Shown here in pieces: positions 51,351-63,455 of a stretch of DNA of 64,000 bases; position 1 is the stretch's first letter, and each line of letters starts with the position of its first letter. The translations under genes and the position numbers were made by a program. The notes beneath the pieces are model-generated. The model saw nothing but the letters and a program-made list of their open reading frames with translations. It searched no databases and was not told where the DNA came from. This DNA is from Callorhinus ursinus (Eukaryota > Chordata > Mammalia > Carnivora > Otariidae), in contig NW_020313005.1 of assembly GCF_003265705.1 (NCBI RefSeq), positions 12,668,402 through 12,732,401 of the forward strand. Reading direction: 5' to 3'.

Positions 51351-51879
51351 AAAAATAAACTCAAAATAGATTAAAGACCTACATGTGAGACCTGAAACCA
51401 TAAAATTCCTAAAGGAAAACATAAAGGTCATTTCTTTGAAATTTTTCTAGGTATGTCTTTGAAGGCAAGGGAAACAATAGCAAAATAAGACTATTGGGAT
51501 TGCAGCAAAATAAAAAAACTTTTGCACAGTGAAGGAAACATTAATAAAACAAAATACAATCTACTAAATGGGAGAAGATATTTATAAATGATATATCTGG
51601 GAAGGAGTCAATATCCAAAATATATAAAGAACAACTCAACACACACACAAAAAAAACCCCAAATAATCTGATTTTAAAATGGACAAAGGACTTGAATAGA
51701 CAGTTTTCCAAAGAAGACACACAGGTGACCAACAGACACACGAAAAGATACTCAATATCACTAATTATTGGGGAAATACAAATCAAAACCACAATGAGAT
51801 ACACACTTGTCAAATGGCTAGTATCAAGAAGACAAGAAATAACAAGTGTTGGCAATGATGTAGAGAAAAATGAAGTTTT

Positions 51880-52070
51880 TTTTAAAGATTTTATTTATTT
51901 ATTTGAGAGAGAGAGAATGAGAGATAGAGAGCATGAGAGGGAAGAGGGTCAGAGGGAGAAGCAGACTCCCTGCCGAGCAGCGAGCCCGATGTGGGACTCG
52001 ATCCCGGGACTCCAGGATCATGACCTGAGCCGAAGGCAGTCCCTTAACCAACTGAGCCACCCAGGCACCC
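51880..52070 (-). mobile_element. Can-SINE, antisense, inside the sense L1
   Basis: Complete complement of a SINE. Duplication gaaaaatgaagtttt (51865-51879) and gaaaaaagaagtttt (52071-52085), one mismatch, both L1 sequence. Confidence 0.94.
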
Positions 52071-52173
52071 GAAAAAAGAAGTTTTGTGCACTGTCACTAG
52101 GAATGCAAATTGGTGCAGCCACTGTGGAAAACAGTATGGAGTTTCCTAAAAAGATTAAAATAGAATTACCATA

Positions 52174-52365
52174 CAAGGGGCACCTGGGTGGCTCAGTTGT
52201 TAAGCATCTGCCTTCAGCTCAGGACCTGAGCTGGGATCAAGCCCTGCATCAGACTCCCTGCTCGGCGGGGAGCCTGCTTCTCCCTCTCCTACTCCCCCTG
52301 TTTGTGTTCTCTCTCTCGCTGTGTCTCTCTCTGTCAAACAAATAAATAAAATCTTAAAAAAAAAA
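52174..52365 (+). mobile_element. Can-SINE, sense, inside the sense L1
   Basis: Head ggggcacctgggtggctcag and the subtype tail with tgtgttctctctctcgctgt. Flanked by agaattaccata (52162-52173) and agaattcccata (52366-52377). It sits 90 bp from an antisense SINE, making an inverted SINE pair. Confidence 0.93.
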
Positions 52366-53029
52366 AGAATTCCCATATTAATGAGTAATTCCACTACTAG
52401 GTATCTACCCAAAGGAAAACACTAATTTGAAAACATATATGTACCCCTGTTGTTATTGCAGCATTATTTATAACAGTCAAGATAGGGAAGCAACCGAAGT
52501 GTCCATTAAAAATGAGAGGATAAAGAAGGTATGCTACATATACACAATGGGATAAAAAGGCCCTAAGAAAGAATGAGATCTTGCTATTTGCAACAATATG
52601 GATGGACTTAGAGGGTAATGCTAAGTGAAGTAAGTTAGTCAGAGAAAGACAAACACCATATGATTTCACTTATATGTGGAATTTAAGAAACAAAACAAAC
52701 ACAAAAAAAGGAGACAAACAAACAAAAAAAACAGACTCTTAAATACTATGAACAAACTGGTGGTTGCCAGAGGAGAAGTAGGTGGGGGGAAGGGTAAAAA
52801 GATAAAGGAAATCAAGAGTACACGTATCTTGATGAGCACTAAGTAATGCATAAAATTTGAATCATTATATTGTATACCTGAAACTAATACATCACTGTAT
52901 ATTAATTCAATTTAAAAAAAGAAAGAAAAAAGGAGAGAATGAAAGAAAATATAGACAACTCTTTTAAGAAGTTTTTTTGAAAAATGAAGTGAAGAAATCA
53001 CATTTTGATATCAGCAATGTTATAATTTG

Positions 53030-53330
53030 CTTATGGGTTGAAGTGATACAGGGAGAAAAGAAAGGAATCCATGATGACCCCAAGATCTTGGCTACAACAC
53101 CAATTATCATTCACCCAATAAGGAATAGTTCAGAAATAGGGGGTGGAATTTAAGGTTGAGAACCCTATCCAAATAGAAATGTCTAATAGCCATTGGACAA
53201 ATGAGTTTGGAGTCTAGGGAGGTGGTTCATGGCTGAAAATATTGGCGTCATGACATACAGAGGGTCTTTAAAGCCATGAGACTAGATAAGATCACCAAAG
53301 AGTTAGTAGAACTGGGTGCATCTGGAAGAT
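53030..53330. mobile_element. Old long repeat, later segment
   Basis: gatgaccccaagatcttggc, gaaatgtctaatagccattg and gccatgagactagataagat match a later part of the same kind of element as 26610-27300. Confidence 0.42.
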
Positions 53331-53706
53331 GAAAAGAAACCAGCAATGGATACTGATAAGGCATAGTGAGGTCAGAGAAAACAGAAGTTTTAAAAATTAT
53401 TTCAAAGAAGAGAAAATGACTATGTCAAAGAATTATGTTAGGTCAAGAAAGATGAGGAACAGAGACTTAAGCATAGGGTTTTATTAATTAAAGAACATTG
53501 GTAATCTTGACAGGAGCAGTTATGGTAGAATGCTGGAGGTAAGAGCCTAAAAGGTGAACTCTCTTCTTCCCACCTTTATCTCTGGAGTGAGTTCAAGAGA
53601 AAATGGAAGGAAAATAAGTAGAGACAGCAAATAATAGCACAAACAACACTCGAAAAATTTTATATAGAAACTGGATGAAGGCCAGAAGGAGAGGAAATTT
53701 TTAGAG

Positions 53707-53732
53707 TTTTGTTTTGTTTTGTTTTGTTTTCT
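53707..53732. repeat. (GTTTT)5 microsatellite
   Basis: Five gtttt units in a row. A similar degenerate run is at 43998-44025. Confidence 0.9.
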
Positions 53733-55373
53733 TTGGGAGGGAAAATACCTGCATGCTTATATGCTAATGGAAAAAATACATTAGAGACATGGGCGGGGGT
53801 ATATACAACCCAGATGGACTGGTTACCCTTCTCTATAATATCTTAAGAGAGCCACCCCTTAAGAGGCATGAAGTTTCCTCATAGGGGATTCAAGTTTCTA
53901 TTAAAGTAAATGTTGGAAGAATGTTCAGGAAGGAAAATAGTATACAGGGGATTTTGTTAATAATGGATTATGAATTCCAGAGGTCACAGTAAAAGATTTC
54001 ACAGAGCAGGGAAGGATGGGAATTAGGGCAGAAAAGGAAATGTACAGAATTCTATGGGGATTGGAATAAAAGGGATGAGGGATGACCTAGATGTCTGGAG
54101 TTGATTGAGGTGACTGACAGATGTAAATTAAACAGCGAGGTATGTCTTTAGTGGACCAAAACAAGTATTGATGACACAGTGAACGTTAAGGGCTAGAGAG
54201 TGCTGTGTCTGGGGAACTCTTCTTCCTCCCTTTATGTATGGCAGGCACAACTCATCATTTAACCAAGCTATGGACTGGGCAGTGGCCTTTTCTCCCCTAT
54301 CTCTTAGACTCCAAGGAGACTGCTCAGTTGCCAGTGCAGCAAGAAAAGACAGACTTTTCTCCAGGTCTTCATTTCACTGCTTAAAAAAAAAAAAAAAAGT
54401 CAGCTTTTTGGTGCTATGAGATTTGTCAGGCAGCCCACACTGCCTATGCTGTGATCATTTACCTTTCATGGAGCTGATTATTTGGTAACATTCTCTTGAC
54501 ACATTTCAAAAAAGATTTTCATGTAAAATCCAAATGCATTTAATTCTATCTTGTCGTAGTAAAACTGTACTAAGTCATCAAATCAAGAGCCTCCCCACTC
54601 TACCATGCTTAAACAAAAATCCAGGATTGACATAAATCCAGAGGATCTTTGCACATCATAAAAAAGGTTCTCCCTTTTCCCTATTGTCACCCCTGTAAAA
54701 AATGTTTTTCCAGAAATATTTCCTAGACAGCAGAGATGAGTGAAAAAGAAAATCAGTCCCGATTAGAGCATGTATACTATATAAAAAGTATTTTACTCTG
54801 TGATAATTGTACTGACAATTTTATGCCTCAATAAAATCAAAATATTGTACAAAAGTCACTCCAAGAAGAGTGCAGAGCTTCTGCTTAGATCCCACAAACG
54901 GGAGTTTTTAAATTAAAGAGGAGTCTTCTTAATTTGCTGCTTTGAACTGCCAAGTGGCCAAGCATGTTTGCCGGAACTGCAAGAGGCAAACTGCTCAAGA
55001 AATTTCCCTAGAAATTTAAGAACTATTTGCTTAAATTATGGCACTTAGTTGCCCTCTTGTTTGAGGCTGAGGGGTTGACAAAATGATTTTTAGCGTACAT
55101 AATGGCAAGTTATGTTATAGCAATTTATGTTTAAAGGTGAGAGAAAAGAATTCTAATTAACTACAACAACCTTTGACATGTGCAAGTGCTTACTCCTGAA
55201 GATTGATTTTCATTTTACTAATGAGACCAGAGGTGACACCATGACCATGTGTATTGTAATAAGGAATTATGCATCAACCTGCTCATTCTGTTAGTACCTG
55301 TGATATCCTTGATTGCCTTTTGTAACTATTTCCAAGTCCTCTTAATGCCATGAAATCTCTTTCCTCACCATAG

Positions 55374-55523
55374 TCCCAGAAATCATAACAGGGGACATGG
55401 AGTCAGCTATGGCAGTGGACCTTAACCCTTGGGTGGAATATGAATTTAGAGTGGTGGCCACCAATCCAATTGGGACTGGAGATCCAAGCACCCCATCTCG
55501 AATGATCCGCACAAATGAAGCAG
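55374..55523 (+). CDS. CNTN5: CNTN5 coding exon, second half of FN3 domain 1
   Basis: This is the next exon of the same gene, 5,939 bp downstream. The acceptor is a pyrimidine-rich run ending in accatag and the donor is cag/gtaagaa, both strong. It is 150 bp, phase 1 at both ends, so it keeps frame with its neighbour. The split codon at the junction (a from the upstream exon, tc here) reads Ile. The peptide runs [19 protein letters not shown], then [20 protein letters not shown] and a RMIRTNEA end. The YEFRV motif is the conserved strand-F signature of FN3 domains, and [12 protein letters not shown] is the usual F-G loop and G strand. Together the two exons give about 103 residues, the length of one FN3 module, matching the two-exon-per-FN3 layout expected in contactin genes. 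No stop or frameshift is present. The next exon, which would open FN3-2, lies beyond the window. Confidence 0.93.
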
Positions 55524-56152
55524 GTAAGAATTTTGGAGAGTCAGAATTCAATTTGGCATGCCCCTAATCACTTTGAAAGCAAGTTGAATTAACCATGGTT
55601 GTTTGCTTTATTTAGTATAATTTTTGCTGATTCATTTACCTAGACATCATAAAATTATTTCCTTTAAAATAATTCTTTCATTTTGTTTTCAGATCTTTTT
55701 CTCCTTATTTCCACTAATGCATCTAGATGCTTCAATTTCCTCCCAACCTTAGTACTCATTTTCAAGTTACCATGAAATTGAAGCAGTTAGTTTTTTTTTC
55801 TAATTATATACTCATTCAATATAGCAATTCCATAAAATTCAGAATAGATAGGACCACCCTCTTTTTCTCCATTGATAACAATTAGCTATAATTGCAGTGA
55901 ACTTCCTTAGAACCCTTTATGTTGCCCTTCACTATCTGACCTGGCATAAATTATACTCTGCAAAGGCAAACATCATCTTAACTTGTCTACTGCTTGACAT
56001 CTATGTATACAATAAACATCCATCTGCTTCCTGACGGAAAATACAGCATCCTTCTGGCTTTTTGGAATGAAGTATCTCTAAAATGTTTCTAATAGTCACA
56101 TAAGGGAATTAACAGCTTTATTTAAAAACAAATTTTAAAATATCTTGCCCAG

Positions 56153-56344
56153 GGACACCTGGGTGGCTCAGTCATTAAGTTTCTGCCTTCAGCTCAGGTC
56201 ATGATCCCAGCGTCCTGGGATGGAGCCCCACATCAGGTTCTATGCTCACCAGGGAGCCTGCTTCTCCCTCTCCAGCTCCCCCCTGCTCGTGTTCCCTCTC
56301 TCGCTGTCTCTCTCTGTCAAATAAATAAATAAAATCTTTAAAAA
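56153..56344 (+). mobile_element. Can-SINE, sense
   Basis: Complete copy from ggacacctgggtggctcag to poly(A), of the GTGTTCCCTCTCTCGCTGTC subtype. Perfect 16-bp duplication aaaatatcttgcccag at 56137-56152 and 56345-56360. Confidence 0.95.
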
Positions 56345-58053
56345 AAAATATCTTGCCCAGCATCTGGAGAAAGAAAATTAAAGAAAAAATTTTAGTAAAA
56401 TGTTTGACTACTTTGAACAAAGTTTTATTGAGATTTATCTCTTATGTCCTTATAAAATTGTATAAATTGTATATTAAATAGTGTGCAATAGGGCATTAGC
56501 TTAGGCAAACACAAATGTCAATAATGTTGATGAAAACAGAGAAAAGGGGGTAGATTGCAGATACAGGGAGGGAAAAAACAAATTTTAATATTTTTACACT
56601 CGATAACATATGAATCTCAGTAATCATTAGAATATAAGTGCACTGAGAATGAGGATATATGTCTAATTTTTTAGTGTTCACCACCTAAAACAGTGTCTGG
56701 CACTGGTACTACATATGTTTTTGTTGAAAGATTAAAAGGGAATATTTCTTTTTTCCTTCCTACCCACACCAGTACCTAGGTGAGAGATACATATACATAG
56801 AAGACTAAGAATTAACTGTCCATTTTGTATTATAGTTATAGAATTGGGCCAAAAAATGTGATTTGTGATTTCTTACAAATTGAACAAAGCTTATAATAAT
56901 TAAAATAAACTACAAAAAGAGTTGATTCTTTCTCTAAAACACTCTAGGTCTGATCCTTTAAAAAAAAAAGAGAGAGAGAGAGAAAAAAAGACCAAATGGT
57001 TAATTTATTGTACTAAGTGGGAATAACTATACAAAAAATATTCAAATTATTTCTATATAAAAATTAAGCAACCAGGAAAATAAAAGATAAAATAGCCTAA
57101 ATATGTTGGAAAAGATTCATTCACAGAAAATCTAACTTTTCTGCTTTTGTGATTTGCTTAGTACAAGTTGTTCTTTCTGCTACTTTTCAATAGTGTGAAT
57201 TTTAAATTGAACATTAATTGCCTGGTTAGATTTTCATACATTCATAAATCAACCATGCTTTCATTGTGTACAGGTGTTCACTAATTAAGAGTATAACAGG
57301 TTAGTCATTCCTCATTTTATGTACTTACTATGCAGATATTGAAATGACTGCCAATATTAGTACTTATGCTCACACATTTTCTAAAAAGAACTGCCTTATT
57401 TTGCATATTGTTAATTGTGTTTAAACAAAGGCAAAGATTACTGTCTAATTCAGAGGCTCTCTATAAATATTCATTTTGAAAATAAATAATCCATTTAGGA
57501 TGAATAATCCTTTTAGACTTTGTATAGTACAAATCTCTTTGCACTATTAAAAAAGATTATAGCAAAAACACTTCTACTTTTCATGCTAAATTGCATTCAA
57601 ATGATACATTCTGAAAGACTTGTCCCTCATCTCTTCCAACAGCTACCTCGATCATATAGTTCCTGCCTCTTTATTTTATCATGAGTTCTATACACATGGC
57701 ATACTTTAGTCCATTAAAATCTCATGGAAGAGAAAAGAAATAACATGAAAAATTGAAAGTTGAGGAAGGCTTTTACTGTTTACTTTATGCTTCTTGTACT
57801 TTGGTACCACAAAGGGCTAAAGCTACTAATGGTGCTGAACCAAGTGTTGAGTTTTGTGCCTGTTTTATCAGGCAGCACAGATTAAAAGGGACACAAATAT
57901 CCTGAGATGTGCTCTCAAGTGACACATTCTTCATCTTTTAAGTACATGTCCTGTATTTTAATAGATGATGCAGTTCTAATGGACCAAGTAATCTCTGAAA
58001 ATCAACAGAGCTACTTGTAAGAGAAAAGATGTCACATTCAGATATTGAGTTGA

Positions 58054-58254
58054 TGGGGCACCTGGGTGACTCAGTTGTTAAGTGTCTGCCTTCGGCTCAG
58101 GTCATAATCACACAGGGTCCTAAGATCAAGCCCCGCATCGGGTTCCCTGCTCAGCAGGGAGTCTGCTTCTCCTTCTCCCACTCCCCTTGCTTGTGTTCCC
58201 TCTCTCCCTGTGTCTCTCTCTGTCAAATAAATAAATAAAATCTTTAAAAAAAAA
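58054..58254 (+). mobile_element. Can-SINE, sense
   Basis: Complete copy of the same subtype as the one at 56153. Perfect duplication agatattgagttga at 58040-58053 and 58255-58268. Confidence 0.95.
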
Positions 58255-58619
58255 AGATATTGAGTTGAAAGTTTTATGTTCCTTTAAGATTCCCCTATTT
58301 ACTAGAATATTCTAAATCCAAAGGCAGGTTTAGTAAAGCATTTTTACTTTGGAATTATTTCTTTCCCACACACCAAAAAAAAGTTCATTTTTATTTGCAA
58401 TTTCCCCTCGGGTATATTTTGAATTTTACTCAAGGGTATGTTTTGAATTTTGCAACCATCAGAATACCCCTAGCAGTCAATAAGTATAAGATAAATTGGT
58501 TCAGTCTGATTTCTTATTATTAGAATATCAAAATAATATACATATATGTTTTTTACTTTGATGTAAATTTGTATTTATTTATTTATAGTACAATTTTCTT
58601 ACAAGTTTTAGTTAAATGA

Positions 58620-58686
58620 TATAGATGGATAGATAAATGATTGATAGATATAGATAGATACATAGATAGAGAGATAGATAGATAGA
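58620..58686. repeat. GATA microsatellite
   Basis: Imperfect (GATA)n with interruptions (gatagatagat, gatacatagatagaga). Confidence 0.93.
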
Positions 58687-58930
58687 ACCCTGTGTTTAAT
58701 TTTGGAAATGTGTTACTATCATCAAACCAGTATATGATTTTGGGTTAGGTAATGGAAATGCTTTCTCCATCATTTAAAAAGAGAACACTCAAGAGAAAAA
58801 AAAAATCACATCTTAGGAAATGAAATTGAAATACATACTATAATAGAAATGGAAAAATGTGTAAAAATGAATACAACAGTAATTCTCCCATTTAATTGAA
58901 CTTTAATATTCCATAAGTTATGTATTTATT

Positions 58931-58999
58931 TTTTTAAAGATTTTATTTATTTATTTGAGAGAGAGAAAGCATGCATGTGCATGAGCAGGGTGAAGGGCA

Positions 59000-59035
<36 letters not shown>

Positions 59036-59158
59036 CTCAAGCAGACTCCACAGAGAGTGTGGAGCCTGACAGGGAACTCAGTCTCACAACCCTGAGATCA
59101 TGACCTAAGCCAAAATCAAGAGTCAGATGCTTAATGCACTAAGCCACCCAGACACCCT
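58931..59158 (-). mobile_element. Can-SINE, antisense, with an expanded GA tract
   Basis: Complement of a SINE with head ctaagccacccagacaccc. A (GA)n run at about 59005-59033 enlarges it. Duplication aagttatgtatttat (58914-58928) and aagttatatatttat (59161-59175), one mismatch. Confidence 0.92.
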
Positions 59159-59394
59159 ACAAGTTATATATTTATAATCTAATTGTTGAAAGATAAATGA
59201 AAAGGAGACAAGATAGAGTTAAATGATGTAACCTATTATCTAAAAAGGTTTGGTCTTCTCTGTAATATAAAATGTCTATTATTATCAAAGCTTTTGTTAT
59301 AAATCTCAATATTTGCAGTTCTTTATTTCAAATTATGATGAAATAGAGAGATTGAGAGTGAAAGAAAAAGAGAAAAGAAGGTTCTATCTTCTAG

Positions 59395-59660
59395 CTGTAA
59401 TTAGGAATTTGAGTTTTGGAGTTAGGCAGATCTGGATTAATGTTCTCTGCTGTTTACTAGCAGTGAACATAGGTAAGAAATATACCTTGTTCAAGGCTCA
59501 ATTTTCTCACCTATAAAATGGAAACAGAATCACAACCTACTCCATTGGCTCATTTTATTAAGTAAGATAATGCACGCTAAGAGCTTAGCATAGTGCCTGG
59601 CACATCGTAAATGCTTACTATTAGCCATTTGTCATCATCATCATCATCATTATCATCATG
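59395..59660 (+). mobile_element. MIR element, sense
   Basis: Old tRNA-derived SINE. It shows the expected order: ggagttaggcagatctgg, ctcacctataaaatggaaac, gcttagcatagtgcctggc and acatcgtaaatgctta, ending in a CATCAT-rich tail (59634-59658). It is one of the best preserved MIRs here. Confidence 0.75.
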
Positions 59661-59664
59661 AAAT

Positions 59665-62140
59665 TGAGTTATTTTTTTGTTCAATGAAAATTTAAACAAT
59701 AATAATCATGCATGTCACTTTTTTCATATTGCGGAAATATTTTCAGGTTAAACATCTTTTTGTTGATATAGTAAGAGTCACCCAGTCTCTTGGCTTGCAT
59801 CAGGCTCCTACAAGATGCCCTCCTATTGAGAAGTCTCTGCTGCAGACTGTATACCAGCAAGTCTGGGCACTCAGCCCACCTGATGGCTTGGGAGTCAAGA
59901 AAGCCTTTCAGAATGTGGTGCACAGTACAGAGCATGCCTCTCCTCTAAATTTCTGTCTCCATCTCTGTTTAGCTTTACCATGCTGTATTTGTTATCTAGC
60001 CAGGTATCAGTCTGTAAGTGGATTGTGATATTGTCCCAACATGTGGTCATTTTCTTTGCTTATAGGATAGACAAAACAAAAGGAGCCGAAAAAAATAAGT
60101 GTCAAATGAAAGAACTTGCTTAAAAAATATGTTCCACATTCATATAGCTTTCCAGTTGCTTAACACATTGTATTCTGACCTGCCATTCTTTTTTCACTCT
60201 GAAATGGAAAATGACACACACATATTTCAGGCCACACAAGGCAAAATATTTTTTCTATGTTTAATAGATTAATGCTTGACCAGATAAATAGGAATATCAA
60301 GTAGACAATCAGATAAATATCTTTCTTAGCCTTAGCACTTTCTGCACTATCATAGTTATGTAATTGGTTTACTATACAGACTGAACTCCATAGAATTTAA
60401 ACAGAATAGTTTTATTCTTCTCCCATCATTGCTCTCCATTACGCTTCATCTGATCTCTGACTTCAGCCCCAACGATATATATCCAAGGCACTTTTAGGTA
60501 TTAGGACAGTCTCATTTTCAAGTATTAAAAACTTCCATTTTAATTTAAATAAGAACTTTAATCTCACATCCAGTTCCACGCTTTCTCTTCCTCTATCCCA
60601 AAGGCCTGACCCAAGAGCCGTGATTTGTCTTTTCTTTCTTCTTTTCACTTCTTCCCTCACCTTCCAGCTGCTGTGTCAGGCACTTCCCAGGCCAGATAAG
60701 AAGAAGAAAAATACTTAAGTGGTACAAATTTGTAATACTCGCATGGGTGTTGAGTGCAATATGTGACAGTATTTGTCCATATGCTGCTTCTTTCTCTTAC
60801 AGGATACATTGGGTTCTTTGGAGACTATCTTATCCTCTAGCAGGCAGCTTAATTGGATGTGATCCCAACAAGCCTATTTAAACTTAGCTTCCCTAGTGTC
60901 CACTTGATGCATAGTAATCACATTCCTGACCTGCCAAATTCTATGTTCTCAAAGCTATTTTGGTCTCAGCTCTGGTAGTATAGCATGGGACTGGGTCATA
61001 TTACAACATTCTAAAGCTCAACAGCATTCAGCCAGGGTGTAAGACATAAGCATCTGTACTTTCTGCAGCAATGTTTTCCTCCTCTTCTCACTTAGCTTGA
61101 GAGAGAAATGACACACTCATCTCTCTTCTTTCGACAGCTAAGGGTGGAAGGAGATGCCATAGTGCATTTATCTACTAAGTTGACAACCTTCTTTCAAAGC
61201 CTTCCTTGTGCTAAAATCCTACATATACAAGCTAGAGGTGGGTAATGGAAAAGGATCATAAAATTTGGTTTCTCTGATTTTTAGCAATTCTGTGGTTTTG
61301 TCTAGCCAACCTCACATTAGCAATTGAGGTTACATCTGACTTATCTCAAGTTGAGAAGTCTCATTTAATTTTCTATTACAGTTTCTTTCACTGTACATTA
61401 TCTCCCTACTTCTGAAAGGATCTTGCTTTGTTCTTATTTGTATCTTCACAGTTCTTATCCATGATAATTACTTAGGAAATTTCATTGAGTTCAAAAATTA
61501 TGGAAGAAACACAATAAAATACTATTATAATATAAGATGGGGTTGAATTAGTTTTCTCTGGGGTTATGTATTTTGGCCTTGTAAACAGCACTTAATGGGA
61601 CTTTGAAGGCCAGACCAAATGGGACTTAGGCAGAATTATTTAAGGGGACAATTAGAAAACCCACTGTTGTCAGGCACTGGTGTGTGCAGAGAAAAGACAG
61701 AAAGCTATAGGATTTTTAAAGGTCTTTCCAGTATATGTTTCCAAGAAAATATTATATTAAAAATTTAAGCACTCAACTGAAATAATTAAGAATATCTAAA
61801 AGAAAATACTATTAAACTAAGCAGACAGTATTTTTAAATCATGAAACTACTTCAGTCCAGGCAAGTCTTTTTTACAAAATATATTCAAGAAATGGGTCTC
61901 CATTTTCAGAGGCACTTTGCAGGCAGAGATGGCTATTTTAACAAAAACTTTTATAAAAGAGGTCTGGCTAATTTTTAGGCATATCCTTTTCTGATTAATA
62001 GCAAAGTGATGGAATAGCAGTAGAAACTTGAACATGAAAGATAAAAGGGCAATGAAAAGTTGTTAACCCAGGAGTAAATGTGAGACACTCAAGTATGACT
62101 TTTCATATCTTCTTGGTCCCCATAATAGCATAAACCAGTG
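59665..62140. other. Intronic stretch, unassigned
   Basis: No repeat family recognised. Frames at 59708-60028 and 60463-60660 lack similarity, splice signals or codon bias that would support a gene. Confidence 0.5.
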
Positions 62141-62144
62141 ATAA

Positions 62145-62320
62145 AACAAGAACCATGTTCCAGGCTCTATGCTAAGTACTTGCGTCATTTAATTGTCACA
62201 TAAACCCTCTAAAGCAAGAAGTGTTTATCCTCATTTTACAAATGAGAAAACAGAATTAGAAAGTTTTAAAAACTTGCACAAGGTTACCAGTTAAGAGGTA
62301 AAGATGGGATTCTAAACTTC
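62145..62320 (-). mobile_element. MIR element, antisense
   Basis: Complementary MIR order: ccaggctctatgctaagtac, ctcattttacaaatgagaaa, acttgcacaaggttaccag and taaagatgggattctaaac. Confidence 0.7.
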
Positions 62321-62590
62321 CACCAGAAACAATGATTTCAAGTTATCTGCCTTCCCTACTCCCTTCTTCCTCTTGCTTTTTCCTTCTCCTCTTTTGACCA
62401 CATGCATCAATAAATCTTATTCAAAGGTTATTTTACCAATACTCTGCTCTTACTTCCTGTGGGCCCATATAAATGAAGCTAGGAGAATATGAGTTGAGGT
62501 AAACACCATTTATTGCATATATTAACCTCCTGTACTTTTGACTGTTGCCATTTGAGAAGATTCATAAATCAGAGAAATCTTATATTTTCT

Positions 62591-62782
62591 TTTTTTTTTT
62601 TAAGATTTTATTTGACAGAGAGAGACACAGTGAGAGAGGGAACACAAGCACGGGGGAGTGGGAGAGGGAGAAGCAGGCTCCCTACTTAGCAGGGAGCCCT
62701 GTGTGAGGCTGGATCCCAGGACCCTGGGATCATGACCTGAGCTGAAGGCAGACGCTTAATGACTGAGCCACCCAGGCGCCCT
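62591..62782 (-). mobile_element. Can-SINE, antisense
   Basis: Complete complement with gactgagccacccaggcgcc, of the subtype carrying gggaacacaagc. Long duplication gagaaatcttatattttct (62572-62590) and gagaaatcttacattttct (62783-62801), one mismatch in 19. Confidence 0.95.
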
Positions 62783-63084
62783 GAGAAATCTTACATTTTC
62801 TAAAATAACTCTTTTGTAAATCAAAAATGGTATATTGCCTAGATTTCCAAATGGAAACAAACTGAGCTAAAACTGAAAGCATAATTCCCATGGTACTATC
62901 AAAACAATATTATTCAGATTTCAAAGAGGATAACCTCTTTCAAGATTACATATGCATAGACTGAATGCTGGACTTTTACTAATGTTTATCATAAAAGATA
63001 AACCTAATGTTTATCATAGAAGTCTTCACCGTTTTTTCTTTTTGAAATCTAAGTAGATGATAACATTAGGTAATATTTATAAAT

Positions 63085-63455
63085 TATAGTTCCAGGCACT
63101 ATAATAAATAATTTTGAAAAATAACCTTAAAAAGTAGGTACTAGGGCGCCTGGGTGGCTCAGTTGGTTAAGCGACTGCCTTCGGCTCAGTTCATGGTCCT
63201 GGAGTCCCCAGATCGAGTCCCACATCGGGCTCCCTGCTCAGCAGGGAGTCTGCTTCTCCCTCTGACCCTCTTCCCTCTCGTGCTCTCTCTCTCTCTCATT
63301 CTCTCTCTCTCAAATAAATAAATAAAATCTTTTAAAAAAAAAAGTAGGTACTATTATCTCTGTTAGGCAACTGAAGGACAACAAAGTTAAGAAATATTTT
63401 TAGCCAACCAGCTAGAATGGTAAGACTGAGATCCAAACCCAGACCATTCTCACTC
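63085..63455 (-). mobile_element. MIR element, antisense, split by a SINE
   Basis: Left part has ccaggcactataataaata and the right part resumes with ttatctctgttaggcaac and agactgagatccaaacccag. The young SINE at 63144-63338 lies between. Confidence 0.6.
63144..63338 (+). mobile_element. Can-SINE, sense, inserted in an antisense MIR
   Basis: Complete copy from gggcgcctgggtggctcag to poly(A). Perfect 15-bp duplication aaaaagtaggtacta at 63129-63143 and 63339-63353. The duplicated bases belong to a MIR, so the SINE splits it. Confidence 0.96.

Larger units (their letters stand above)
50515..52925 (+). mobile_element. Sense-oriented truncated L1 (ORF2 3' part and 3' UTR)
   Basis: The plus strand reads as L1 ORF2 from the segment near actatttgcagacaacatg through gcagccactgtggaaaacag to the 3' end with cctgaaactaatacatcac and an A-rich tail. 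The frame is broken. One remnant frame at 50685-50867 gives an ORF2p peptide (KKTIPFMVAPKIIKYLRIKL). An A-run has expanded at about 50605-50622. A 27-bp tandem duplication (51300-51350) and two Can-SINEs lie inside. It is in the same orientation as CNTN5. Confidence 0.88.
49435..55373 (+). other. CNTN5: CNTN5 intron between the two FN3-1 exons
   Basis: This phase-1 intron starts gtaaga and ends accatag. It contains a sense SINE 165 bp after the donor, an old repeat around 49820-50190, a sense-oriented truncated L1 (about 50515-52925) that carries two SINE insertions, and an old repeat near 53030-53330. The last 2 kb, 53330-55350, hold only a (GTTTT)n run at 53707-53732, an A16 run near 54382 and sequence I cannot assign. 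Confidence 0.9.
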
